From Gammaproteobacteria bacterium (lineage in GTDB: Bacteria > Pseudomonadota > Gammaproteobacteria > Pseudomonadales > Azotimanducaceae): a stretch of DNA of 64,000 nucleotides. This document shows, piece by piece, positions 31,267 through 39,557 of the stretch (position 1 is its first letter; the number at the start of each line of letters is the position of its first letter). A program made the position numbers and the translations under genes. Under the pieces are notes generated by a model. It ran no database searches, had not been told where the DNA came from, and worked only from the letters and a program-made list of their open reading frames with translations. The stretch spans positions 1-64,000 of the forward strand of contig JAPPAV010000073.1 in assembly GCA_026705345.1 (NCBI GenBank), given 5' to 3'.

Positions 31267-31925
31267 TGCGCGAACACCGCATCGACCTTGGCGAAACCAG
31301 CGTCGGCGCGCTGCTCATGCCCGCGCGAGGTACGCATCGGGCGACGTTGACCCTGGGCCATGGCGCCGGCGCGGGAATGACCCACACCAGCATGCAGGCC
31401 ATCGCCGAGGCATTCGCCGATGCCGGCATCGCCACGCTGCGCTACAACTTCCCCTTCAAGGAACAGGGCCGCTCGCGGGTCGACGCCCAGGCCGTCTCCA
31501 CCGCAACGGTGGCCGCCGCCCTTGGGTTCGCGCGCAACGAGTCTGCGGGACCGCATCTGCTCGGCGGGCACAGCTACGGCGGACGCATGGCATCGCACGC
31601 GGTCGTTGACCACGGCCTCGATGTGGCAGGTCTCGTGTTCTGCTCTTTCCCACTGCACATGCCACGCAAGCCGGCCATCAAACGTGCCGAACACCTAGAC
31701 AGCATCGCGGCACCGATGCTGTTCCTGTCCGGCACCCGGGACGGCATGGCCCAGCCAGACTTGCTGAACGATGTGGCCAGACGCATAGGCGCCACAACGA
31801 ACTGGCTGGATACGGCCGACCACGGCTACAAGGTGCTGAAGCGCACTCGCACGCGAACCGACAGTGTGTTCGAGGAGATGGCGCACTACGCAAGTGTCTG
31901 GCTAGACGCCGTTCTGACCGCCTGA
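31263..31925 (+). CDS. alpha/beta hydrolase of the KANL3/Tex30-like family
   Basis: The 220-residue protein has TLGHGAGAGMTHTSMQAIAE, LRYNFPFKEQGRS and the nucleophile elbow LLGGHSYGGRMASH. FLSGTRDGMAQPDLL carries the acid residue and WLDTADHGYKVLKR the His. The GHGAGAGM opening is typical of the small dienelactone-hydrolase-like Tex30/KANL3 group of unknown substrate. The start overlaps the ClpP-like gene by 4 bp (ATGA), so the two are translationally coupled. The FAH-type hydrolase gene follows 22 bp later. Confidence 0.86.
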   Translation: MMREHRIDLGETSVGALLMPARGTHRATLTLGHGAGAGMTHTSMQAIAEAFADAGIATLRYNFPFKEQGRSRVDAQAVSTATVAAALGFARNESAGPHLLGGHSYGGRMASHAVVDHGLDVAGLVFCSFPLHMPRKPAIKRAEHLDSIAAPMLFLSGTRDGMAQPDLLNDVARRIGATTNWLDTADHGYKVLKRTRTRTDSVFEEMAHYASVWLDAVLTA

Positions 31926-31947
31926 CCCAGCCACACAAGGAAACCGC

Positions 31948-32823
31948 ATGAAGCTCTGCACCTTCACCCACGGCCAGCGAACGCGCATCGGCGTCGTTGT
32001 TGGCGAACTGGTGATTGATCTACCCGCCGTGGCACCTGGCCTACCCGACGACATGATCTCCTTCCTCGCCGCCGGCGACGGGGCCATGGCGGCAGCGCGT
32101 GAAGCGCAAACCAAACCCGACGTGGCGTTCCCGGTTGCCGATGTGACGCTGGAGGCGCCAGTACCGCGACCCGGGAAGATCCTCGCCATCGGTCTCAACT
32201 ACGCGGACCACATCGCCGAGACCGGTGCCGAAGCGCCCAAGGTGCAGATGTGGTTCAACAAGCAGCACAACGCCGCGAACCGGCCCTACGGATCCATCAA
32301 CAAGCCGGTGGTTTCGGACATGCTCGACTACGAGGGTGAGCTGGCATTCGTCGTCGGCAAGCGCGCCAAGCACGTCCCGAAGGATCGCGCCCACGAAATC
32401 ATCGCCGGCTACTGCTGCGGCAACGACGTGAGCGTGCGCGACTGGCAGGCGGCGGCTCGAACCATGCAGATCGGCAAGTCCTTTGACACCCACGCGCCAT
32501 TCGGCCCGTGGATCGTGACGCCGGACGAAGTCGGCGACCCGCACAATCTGGGCATCCGCACCGTCGTCAACGACGAGGTCCGGCAGGACTCGAACACCGA
32601 GCATCTGATCTTCGACTGCTTCGACCACGTCGAACACCTGACCAAGTCGTTCACCCTCGACCCCGGCGACGTCATCTTCACCGGCACCTCCTCAGGCGTC
32701 GCCGCCGCCATGAACCCGCCCCAGTGGCTCAAGGTCGGCGACGAGGTTCGCATCGAGATCGAAAACATCGGTTTCATCGAACACACGGTCGTCGAGGAGG
32801 ACGCCTCGACCGTAATCGGTTGA
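31948..32823 (+). CDS. fumarylacetoacetate hydrolase family protein
   Basis: The 291-residue enzyme has GKILAIGLNYADHIAETG, KPVVSDMLDYEGELAFVVGK with the metal-binding Glu pair, GNDVSVRDWQ, SFDTHAPFGPWIVTP, and DVIFTGTSSGVAAAM. Family members hydrolyse C-C bonds in acylpyruvates or isomerise oxo-dienoic acids of aromatic-degradation pathways, using a divalent metal. The substrate cannot be inferred here. Third gene of a ClpP-like / Tex30-like / FAH group. Palindromic-element copy g begins 6 bp after the stop. Confidence 0.91.
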   Translation: MKLCTFTHGQRTRIGVVVGELVIDLPAVAPGLPDDMISFLAAGDGAMAAAREAQTKPDVAFPVADVTLEAPVPRPGKILAIGLNYADHIAETGAEAPKVQMWFNKQHNAANRPYGSINKPVVSDMLDYEGELAFVVGKRAKHVPKDRAHEIIAGYCCGNDVSVRDWQAAARTMQIGKSFDTHAPFGPWIVTPDEVGDPHNLGIRTVVNDEVRQDSNTEHLIFDCFDHVEHLTKSFTLDPGDVIFTGTSSGVAAAMNPPQWLKVGDEVRIEIENIGFIEHTVVEEDASTVIG

Positions 32824-32828
32824 GCGCC

Positions 32829-32924
32829 GTAGGGGACGGGCCCAGGAGTCCGCGCCTGGGGCGGTGGGGGTTGGGGCCAGACGGCGAGGCACGAGCAGTC
32901 TGGCGGCGTTGTCCCGTCCCCCTA
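32829..32924. repeat. palindromic element, copy g, with arms split by about 70 bp
   Basis: GTAGGGGACGGG (32829-32840) and TTGTCCCGTCCCC (32909-32921) are the two ends of the standard element. The sequence between them includes a CCCAGG/CCTGGG hairpin. It looks like an element with an insertion in its loop, or two facing half-elements. It lies between convergent genes; the next gene's stop is TAGGGGCGG at 32947-32945. Confidence 0.65.
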
Positions 32925-32944
32925 AGCAGCCACCAAATCCGCCC

Positions 32945-33976
32945 CTAGGAGGTCCCCACCGACAGCAGGTTCTCCACGGGCTCGTATAGCTCCTCCAGGT
33001 AGTCGACGAGTTCGGCGTCCAGCGTCAACTCGCACGCCTCGACCAGTTGATCCAACTGTTCGACCCGGGACACGCCGACCACCGGCGCCTGGACTTCGGG
33101 CTTGCTAGCCAGCCAGGCCAACGAGACCTGGGCCGGCGTCTTGTCCAGTTTGCCCGCCACTGCCACCACCCGATCCGCGATCTCGAACGTCGCGGCCCCT
33201 CGATACAACCCTTCGGTCCGTACGCGATCACGGCCTTTCGAGCGATCCGTCGAACCGGATTCGAAACCGCCCTTGTAGGAGCCTGCGAGGATGCCCCGGG
33301 CCAGCGGCGACCACGGCGTCAAACCCACGCCGGTGTGCGCGCAGTAGGGATTCATCTCGCGCTCCTCCTCGCGGTAGACGAGGTTGTAGTGGTTCTGCAT
33401 CGAGACGAACTTCGTCCAGCCGTTCGCCTCGGCCGTCATCTGCAGTTCCGCGAATTGCCAGGCGAACATCGACGATGCGCCGAGGTAGAGCACCTTGCCC
33501 GCCTTCACCACGTCGTGGAGCGCCTCGAGGGACTCCTCGATGGGGGCTTGCACCTGACCGGGTATGCCGTGGGGATGCCGGTGGATCACCAACTGGTCGA
33601 CATAGTCATGGCCCAGGCGCTTGAGGCTGGCGTCGACGCCTTCCAGGATGTGCTTGCGGGACAGGCCGCCTTGGTTGGCGCCGCGCCCCATGGGCATGGA
33701 AACCTTGGTGGCGAGGACATACTCGTCCCGGGATGCCAGTTCGTTGAGCAACGCGCCGACCACCCGCTCGCAAGCGCCGATGCCGTAGACGTCCGCGCAG
33801 TCGAAATAGAAGAGACCGTGATCCAGGGCCGCGCGGAAGATCGGCCGCGCCTCGTCGGTGCCCAATGTCCAGTCTCCCTGGTGGCCGCGGCCGGGTTCAC
33901 CGAAGTTCATGGTGCCGAGGCAGAGCTCGGACACGCGCAGACCGCTGTTTCGTCCGAGTTGAACGGGGTTCAGCAT
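32945..33976 (-). CDS. aldo/keto reductase
   Basis: The 343-residue NADPH-dependent reductase begins with RNSGLRVSELCLGTMNFGEPG and has FDCADVYGIGACERVVG (Asp and Tyr of the tetrad), YVLATKVSMPMG (Lys) and VDQLVIHRHPHG (His). The C-terminal nucleotide-binding segment is SLAWLASKPEVQAPVVGVSR. All four catalytic residues are present. Length and motifs fit the YajO/YhdN-like subfamilies that reduce aldehydes and ketones of diverse origin. It is transcribed alone, with a 342-bp gap before the next gene upstream. Confidence 0.92.
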   Translation of the reverse strand: MLNPVQLGRNSGLRVSELCLGTMNFGEPGRGHQGDWTLGTDEARPIFRAALDHGLFYFDCADVYGIGACERVVGALLNELASRDEYVLATKVSMPMGRGANQGGLSRKHILEGVDASLKRLGHDYVDQLVIHRHPHGIPGQVQAPIEESLEALHDVVKAGKVLYLGASSMFAWQFAELQMTAEANGWTKFVSMQNHYNLVYREEEREMNPYCAHTGVGLTPWSPLARGILAGSYKGGFESGSTDRSKGRDRVRTEGLYRGAATFEIADRVVAVAGKLDKTPAQVSLAWLASKPEVQAPVVGVSRVEQLDQLVEACELTLDAELVDYLEELYEPVENLLSVGTS

Positions 33977-34318
33977 GGCGGGGTGATCTCCTTCGGCAAA
34001 CCGCCACTATCCGACAAACGGTAGGGCAGGGTCAAAACGGATCAGGTTGGCATCAGATCTGTCGTGGGTTGCGGCAGTACTCCCGGGCTGGACGATTTGG
34101 ATCGATCGTTTCGACCGGAGCCTGCCGAACTACGGACTCGGCGGCAGTGGATCGCCGGTGCGGCCAGGTCCCCGGCACCTCCGCCGGATCCACCAGCCCG
34201 ATCCGCCGCCAACCCGTCTCCAGCCGCCACGTCCGCGCCGCCGCCACCTCGCACCGCCGGAACCCCTGCTCCAGCCTGGCGCGGTTTCCGCATTTCGTCC
34301 GCAGCGCGTGCGGTTCGG
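33977..34318. other. gene-free region with possible coding remnants
   Basis: Several overlapping open frames are present but none has convincing protein character. The minus-strand frame through about 34060-34290 has EQGFRRCEVAAARTW followed by RLETGWRRIGLVDP, which loosely recalls a tyrosine-recombinase segment, too weakly to call. No repeat, hairpin or promoter stood out. Confidence 0.4.
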
Positions 34319-35341
34319 TCAGAACAACGCTTCGCAGCCGGTGCCTGCCAGGATGCCATCTACGTAGCCGCGATCCGTCCCGTCGAGAAGCGCGTATTCC
34401 TGCCGGACCCATTGCAGGCATTTCGCCTGGTAGGGGAACGGACGCTGAACCCAGGGCCTGCCGTCGACTACTGCTTCCACGCGCTCCAGGCCGGAATCGA
34501 TGGCCCGCGCATTAGCCACCATCACCGGCACGTAGGTCCGCCCGACTTCGACCAAGAGCGGTTTCAACGTCTCCGGCACCTCGTCGCGGCCGACCCAATC
34601 CTCCTCGCCGGGTTCCAGACCCGACAAGTCCTCGACCGACTGTACCCAGGCCACGACGCGAGGCGCGGCTTCGGCGGTGAGGTTGCGCGGGGTCGGGTCG
34701 AAGGTCGCGAGCTGCGTCAATTGCCCAAACAGGCCGAAGTCGGCGGTTGACGGACGTCCACCGAACAGAAACGGTCCGTTGCCGATGTGATCGTCGAGGA
34801 GGCTTAAGAATCGACGGTAGCTCGCCTCGATAACGCCACCGGTCACTTCGTTGCTGCCCACCACGTAGAGCCGCCCGATCTGCCGCTCCCTGACGGCTTC
34901 GGCACGGGGTGCGATCTCGCCCGCGCTCGCCGTCAAGTCGCGCCACCGGGGCAGAATCTCCCCGGCAAGCGCGACGTCCGCCTCGTACTGCCATCGGTAG
35001 TGGAACATCGCCTTGGTGAGCCATTCGTCGGCGTAGTCTTCCATTAGGTAGTCGATGAACGCCAGCGCGGGGTCGCTAGGGATCACCGAGCGACCGAGAT
35101 ACTCGTTCTCCAGGCGTCGAATGATCGGTGTCGAATCCACCACTGCCTCGACGCCCTCGCTGGAGTCGAAATAGAACGTGGGAAGCAGGTCGACCTTCGG
35201 CTTCGGCAAGTCTTCGCTTGCGGTCCAAAGCCCAACGAGGAACCGGTACGGGATGCGTCTGAAGCGCAGCACGGCGAGCATCTTGCGGGTATACGGGGAA
35301 CCGGGAGCGCCACGCAGCGCGATGGGGTCTGTTCTCGACAT
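34319..35341 (-). CDS. glutathione S-transferase-like protein
   Basis: From ATG 35341 (MSRTDPIAL) the product has 340 residues. The N-terminal thioredoxin-like half reads RGAPGSPYTRKMLAVLRFRRIPY then LLPTFYFD and VVDSTPIIRRLENEY, where the DSTPII segment binds the glutathione gamma-Glu in GSTs. The C-terminal helical domain has FLFGGRPSTADFGLFGQLTQ, the conserved GST N-capping and hydrophobic-staple region. The protein is about 100 residues longer than a typical GST, with an unfamiliar C-terminal extension. The substrate is unknown. Confidence 0.82.
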   Translation of the reverse strand: MSRTDPIALRGAPGSPYTRKMLAVLRFRRIPYRFLVGLWTASEDLPKPKVDLLPTFYFDSSEGVEAVVDSTPIIRRLENEYLGRSVIPSDPALAFIDYLMEDYADEWLTKAMFHYRWQYEADVALAGEILPRWRDLTASAGEIAPRAEAVRERQIGRLYVVGSNEVTGGVIEASYRRFLSLLDDHIGNGPFLFGGRPSTADFGLFGQLTQLATFDPTPRNLTAEAAPRVVAWVQSVEDLSGLEPGEEDWVGRDEVPETLKPLLVEVGRTYVPVMVANARAIDSGLERVEAVVDGRPWVQRPFPYQAKCLQWVRQEYALLDGTDRGYVDGILAGTGCEALF

Positions 35342-35473
35342 GTCTAGGGCAATCAATCTGACCTGAACAGCATCGTTCAAACGACGGGCGCCGGCAATGG
35401 GGGCGATTCCAGTAAACTCGCTGGATTTTCGCGTCGCGTCTCAGCCGCACGCGCCACAGCCACGGGGAGAAGC

Positions 35474-36475
35474 ATGAACATCCGGATACTCTGGCCGCGT
35501 ACGGGCCGAGACAACTCGGTGGAAGAGGAAGCGGTGGGCGAAGGAGTCATCACGGAGTTCTGCCACGGCTACGACCAAGTCACCGAAGAGCAGTGGCGCA
35601 ACTGCGACGGCCTAGTCGGCGGCGCAATCCCGGACCGGTTCCTGCCCATGCTCGACAAGTGCCGCATCGTGGTGAAGATGGCGGTGGGATTCGACGACGT
35701 GAACGTCGAGGCCTTCGGCAAACAGGGCATACCGGTCTGCAACGTGCCGGACTACGGCACCCGCGAGGTCGCCGACCACGCCATCGCCTTGATGATGACG
35801 CTGACCAAGAGCATCGCATTCCACGACGAGTGTCTCCGGGAAGAGCCGGTCAAGAACTGGCGCCCCGCGTTGAACCCGTTCGGCCGGCGCCTGGCCGACT
35901 GCACGTTCGGCGTCGTCGGTCTCGGACGGATCGGCACCACGGCCATGCGTCGGGCCCAGGCGTTCGACATGGACTGCGTGTTCTACGATCCCTACCAGCC
36001 CAGCGGACTGGAACTCGCCTTGGGGGTGCGCCGGGTCGATACGCTGCACGAGCTGATGGCACAGAGCGACATAGTTAGCGTCCACACGCCGTTGAACGAC
36101 GAGACGGAAAACCTTATCGATGCCGATGCGCTCGCGGCCGCGAAGAAAGGCACCATAGTCATCAACACGGCCCGTGGGCCGTTGATCGATCTCGACGCGC
36201 TTCACGACGCCATGAAGGACGGCACCGTGCTGGGTGCCGGCCTGGACGTGCTGCCCGACGAGCCCGCCAACCTGAACGCCCCGTTGATCGCCGCCTGGCA
36301 CCGCAACGAGGACTGGATCAAGCATCGGCTGGTCATCACGCCACACTCCGCCTTCTTCACGCCGGAAAGCGTGCGCGACATTCGGGCGTTCGCCGCCCGC
36401 ACGGCGGCCCGCTACCTGCGCGGCGGACGCTTGGTGAACTGCGTGAACGAGAAGTATCTGGGTTTCCGCCGGTAA
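35474..36475 (+). CDS. D-2-hydroxyacid dehydrogenase, CtBP-like
   Basis: The 333-residue NAD-dependent dehydrogenase has the dinucleotide motif FGVVGLGRIGTTAMRRAQAF. Catalytic Arg is in INTARGPLIDLDAL, Glu in GLDVLPDEPANL and His in LVITPHSAFFTPESV. It resembles the C-terminal-binding-protein branch of the family, which reduces 2-oxo acids to D-2-hydroxy acids. GGGGAGAAGC precedes ATG 35474. It is divergent from the GST-like gene across a 132-bp spacer, and followed by two palindromic elements. Confidence 0.92.
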   Translation: MNIRILWPRTGRDNSVEEEAVGEGVITEFCHGYDQVTEEQWRNCDGLVGGAIPDRFLPMLDKCRIVVKMAVGFDDVNVEAFGKQGIPVCNVPDYGTREVADHAIALMMTLTKSIAFHDECLREEPVKNWRPALNPFGRRLADCTFGVVGLGRIGTTAMRRAQAFDMDCVFYDPYQPSGLELALGVRRVDTLHELMAQSDIVSVHTPLNDETENLIDADALAAAKKGTIVINTARGPLIDLDALHDAMKDGTVLGAGLDVLPDEPANLNAPLIAAWHRNEDWIKHRLVITPHSAFFTPESVRDIRAFAARTAARYLRGGRLVNCVNEKYLGFRR

Positions 36476-36507
36476 GACGCGGCGTGGACGCATTGGGAAC
36501 ACGGACC

Positions 36508-36532
36508 GTAGGGGACGGGCTTGTCCCGTCCC
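36508..36532. repeat. dispersed palindromic element, copy h
   Basis: GTAG edge, then GGGACGGG (36512-36519), CTTGT, CCCGTCCC (36525-36532). Identical in arms and loop to copy a. It lies 32 bp after the dehydrogenase stop. Confidence 0.82.
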
Positions 36533-36560
36533 GTTTCCGGCGCAGCGACAACGTCACCGC

Positions 36561-36602
36561 GGGCGGGGGCGCGCCCTATCGGGCGCGATAGCCCCGCCCC
36601 TA
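36561..36602. repeat. long palindromic element, copy i (overlaps a stop codon)
   Basis: Outer arms GGGCGGGG (36561-36568) and CCCCGCCC (36592-36599) enclose an inner GCGCCC-TATC-GGGCGC hairpin. On the minus strand the edge reads GTAGGGGCGGGG, and its TAG (36602-36600) is the stop of the DUF72 gene. It is a larger variant of the same family. Confidence 0.75.
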
Positions 36603-37304
36603 CGAAACTCCCGCTAGGTCGAGGAATCGGCTAGCGAGTTTGGGTCCTGCGCCTTCGTCTTCGTGCTTGAAGAATGCGAAGCCGCGTGAAGCACCGGAAG
36701 CCGCCGCGCGGTCGGCCCAGCCGCCGAGCGCCGCGTCGTCGTAGTCCGGCTTGCGCAGTCGCAGATAGACCCAATCGGTTGTCGCGTCGAACCCGGGCAT
36801 CGGCAGTTCGCCGTCTTCCGATAGGCAGATCGCCGCGCCGTGCCGCTTGAGGGTCTCGGCCGTCTCGTCGTCGAACCATGAGTCGTGGCGGAACTCCATC
36901 GCCACCGGGAACGCCTTGGGCCAGATCGACAGGAAAGAGTCCAGCCGCTCGTCGTCCTTGCGCAGATACGGCGGCAACTGGAACAGCACGCAGCCGAGTT
37001 TGTCGCCTAACGTCTCAAGTCCCGTCGCCAGGTAGTCCACGGCTTCCTCGCAGTCCTTCAACCTCGACTGGTGGGTGATCCGCCGCGACGCCTTGATCGA
37101 GAACCGAAAATCGGCCGGTACCGAATCTCGCCACGTGGCCAGCACGCTCCGTCTCGGCATCCGGTAGAACGTGTTGTTGATCTCGACCGCCGGCAGCTTG
37201 GACGCGTAGAAGGCCAGCATGTCGCCCGCTGCGATGTCCTCCGGGTAGAAGGCGCCCTTCCACTCCTTGTAGCTGTAGCCGCTTGTTCCGGCCAACCACT
37301 GCAT
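36600..37304 (-). CDS. DUF72 (YecE-family) protein
   Basis: The 234-residue protein has the family's opening LAGTSGYSYKEWKGAFYPED, then LPAVEINNTFYRMPRRSVL, FRFSIKASRRITHQSRL and LGCVLFQLPPYLRKD, ending with WADRAAASGASRGFAFFKHEDEG. DUF72 proteins adopt a TIM-barrel related to endonuclease IV-like folds; their biochemical role is not established. Length and motif order are normal. The gene is 17 bp downstream of the MBL-fold gene on the same strand, so both may be co-transcribed. The TAG stop is supplied by palindromic copy i. Confidence 0.9.
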   Translation of the reverse strand: MQWLAGTSGYSYKEWKGAFYPEDIAAGDMLAFYASKLPAVEINNTFYRMPRRSVLATWRDSVPADFRFSIKASRRITHQSRLKDCEEAVDYLATGLETLGDKLGCVLFQLPPYLRKDDERLDSFLSIWPKAFPVAMEFRHDSWFDDETAETLKRHGAAICLSEDGELPMPGFDATTDWVYLRLRKPDYDDAALGGWADRAAASGASRGFAFFKHEDEGAGPKLASRFLDLAGVS

Positions 37305-37321
37305 ACAGAGTCCCCGTGGCG

Positions 37322-38287
37322 CTAGCCTGCCCGGCTCTTGCGAATCTTCGCCATGGCTTCGAACGCGCCCAACGGGTTCACCGGGCCCGGGGAGGCACCG
37401 AACTCCCGGTAGAGCGTCGCCACGTTGACGGCGATGCGTTCCGCATCGCCCCAGGAGTCGTAGTCGGCGAGCGAAATGTCCATGGCCGCGTCGTAGGCCG
37501 ACAAGCCCGCATCGTAGCGGGCCTTCGCTTGGTCGCGGATGTACACCAGGTAGTCCCGCACGGCCTGAACTCCATGCTTGTCGGTGATCGGCCCGTGACC
37601 GGGGACCACCACGGTGACCGGTAGGTCGAGCATATAGTCGCAGGCAGCGATCCAGTTCCCGACCGGCCCCACCCAGAGGATGGGGTGGCCTTCGATGAAC
37701 AGGATGTCGCCCGTGTAGATCAAGTCGTCTCCGGGCACGTAGGCAAGGATGTCGCCCTGTGTGTGGCAGGGCCCGACCTCCTTCAAAACGACCGTCTTGT
37801 CACCGACCCCGAGTTCGTGCTCGTCGTCGAAAGTCGTCGTGGGCAGCGTCGGCGTGATGCCCTCGAATTCGAAGTCGCTGAAGCAGTGCATGAGAAACTT
37901 GCCGGTCTCACCCATGTTCGGCGCCTGTCGCATGATGACCGCCAACCGATCCGGGGGCTCGGCGGCGAGTTCCTGCGCGGTGGCATTCGAGGCGATGATC
38001 TCCGCCTCCGACACCAGTTCGTTGCCGTTGCAGTGATCGGCGTTGGCGTGGGTATTCACCAGCTTGTCGAACGACCGGGTGGCTTCCGGCTCGGCCGCCC
38101 GCATACCGTCGAGCATCGCCCGGGTGAGCTTCAAGTCGAACAAGGTGTCGACCAGCAGACTCTCGCCGCCGTCCACGATCAACCCCGCATTGCTCCAGCC
38201 CCACCCGCCGTCCGGTTGGATCCACGCGTAGCAGTGGTCGCCAACGTCGTGAAGCCCCTGGGTGAACGGCTTGATTCCGAGTCCCAT
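37322..38287 (-). CDS. MBL-fold metallo-hydrolase (variant HxNxDH)
   Basis: The 321-residue metallo-beta-lactamase-fold protein has a signature strand SNAGLIVDGGESLLVDTLFD and the metal motif VNTHANADHCNGN. The usual HxHxDH here reads H-A-N-A-D-H, so Asn replaces the second His. The same substitution is common in one group of MBL-fold proteins with the NTHANGDH motif. Later ligands are likely in VGPCHTQGDILAYVPGDDL and VVPGHGPI. It is probably a hydrolase with a mononuclear or altered metal site. Substrate unknown. Confidence 0.88.
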   Translation of the reverse strand: MGLGIKPFTQGLHDVGDHCYAWIQPDGGWGWSNAGLIVDGGESLLVDTLFDLKLTRAMLDGMRAAEPEATRSFDKLVNTHANADHCNGNELVSEAEIIASNATAQELAAEPPDRLAVIMRQAPNMGETGKFLMHCFSDFEFEGITPTLPTTTFDDEHELGVGDKTVVLKEVGPCHTQGDILAYVPGDDLIYTGDILFIEGHPILWVGPVGNWIAACDYMLDLPVTVVVPGHGPITDKHGVQAVRDYLVYIRDQAKARYDAGLSAYDAAMDISLADYDSWGDAERIAVNVATLYREFGASPGPVNPLGAFEAMAKIRKSRAG

Positions 38288-38425
38288 TCGCGCCCCCGTC
38301 AGTCTGTCGCTGCAAGCGTGGCGCTTAGTCTAACCTGCTCACTGAAAAGGAAATCGCTTGAAGTCGTGCGGATATTTCTTTACTAATCAAACCGTTGGCT
38401 TTCAACTACGTAGTCATTCGCCGTC

Positions 38426-39553
38426 GTGGAAACGTTCGACGACATCCGTCCGTACCGGGACGACGAGGTCGGCCCCGCCATCGCTCGGCTGTGCAACGAC
38501 CGCGCTTTCATCACGTTCGCCGGCCGGTTTGCGGCACCGGGATTGTCGAACCGACTGCGTGCCCTCGCGTATCCCGCGCTGCGTGTGCTCATCCGGCGGA
38601 AAGCCAGGCGGCTCCGCTCGGTGGACGACCTGCAACACCTGATGTCGGGTTACCTAAGAGCCTTGCTCCAGCACACGTCCGACGGAATGACCGTGTGCGG
38701 ATTGGACGACCTGGATCTGACCACCCCTCACCTTTTCATCTCCAACCACCGGGACATCGCCCTGGACCCAACCCTGCTGAACTACGCCATCTGGCTGAGA
38801 GGCCACGCCACCACCCAGATTGCCATTGGAGACAACCTGCTGGGCACCGGTTTCCTCAGCCACCTGATGCGGGTCAACAAGGCGTTCCTGGTTGCACGCG
38901 ACGTGAGTGGCGCCAAGGCCCAACTCAAGGCCATGCGGCAGACGTCGGCGTACATGCGAAAGACGCTTGATGCCGGCGAGTCCGTTTGGATCGCGCAACG
39001 GGAGGGTAGATCCAAGGACGGCATGGACCGCACCGAACCCGCACTCTTGAAGATGCTTCAACTCGCGTATCGCGACGATGCCCGAGCCTTCGCTGACTGG
39101 CTGCGCCTCGTTCGACTCGTTCCCGTCTCAATCACCTACGAGATCGATCCCTGCGCGCCCAGCAAGGCGCGCGAGCTCTTCTTCACGGCCAAGGACGGTC
39201 GTTACCAGAAGCAGCCCGGAGACGACATCGAGAGCATCGAAGCCGGCATACGTGGCTTCAAGGGACGCATCCACCTGCACTTCTCGCCACCCATCGACGG
39301 GGATTTCGGCGATGCCGACGAACTGGCCCGCCACCTCGACGGCAAGATCGTCTCCAACCTCGTCGCCTACCCCACGCATCGCTATGCCCGGGAGCGACTC
39401 AACGGGTCCAACGCGACTCTGACCGAGACCAGTCCTCGTGCTCGCCAGGCATTTTTCGACGACCTGAACGCCTGTCCACCCGAGCACGCGCCTTACTTCC
39501 TGCGCCAGTACGCCAATCTTGTCGAGAACCAGCTGGCGATTCGTCCCGTCTGA
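38426..39553 (+). CDS. PlsC-like acyltransferase
   Basis: The 375-residue protein has FISNHRDIALDPTLLNYAIW, the NHRDI-LD variant of the glycerolipid acyltransferase HX4D box, followed by GDNLLGTGFLSHLMRVNKAFLV and the acceptor-binding WIAQREGRSKDGMDRT. It therefore probably esterifies glycerol-phosphate, lysophosphatidate or a related acceptor at the inner membrane. The start is a GTG at 38426 and is tentative. Its TGA is only 4 bp from the ATG of the first macroglobulin gene, so the two are one transcription unit; why is not evident. Confidence 0.82.
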   Translation: METFDDIRPYRDDEVGPAIARLCNDRAFITFAGRFAAPGLSNRLRALAYPALRVLIRRKARRLRSVDDLQHLMSGYLRALLQHTSDGMTVCGLDDLDLTTPHLFISNHRDIALDPTLLNYAIWLRGHATTQIAIGDNLLGTGFLSHLMRVNKAFLVARDVSGAKAQLKAMRQTSAYMRKTLDAGESVWIAQREGRSKDGMDRTEPALLKMLQLAYRDDARAFADWLRLVRLVPVSITYEIDPCAPSKARELFFTAKDGRYQKQPGDDIESIEAGIRGFKGRIHLHFSPPIDGDFGDADELARHLDGKIVSNLVAYPTHRYARERLNGSNATLTETSPRARQAFFDDLNACPPEHAPYFLRQYANLVENQLAIRPV

Positions 39554-39557
39554 TGTG

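Noticed and set aside
34053-34421. Possible tyrosine-recombinase fragment
   Set aside because: Only a vague resemblance over a few residues; no catalytic Arg-His-Arg-Tyr set and overlap with the GST-like gene end.
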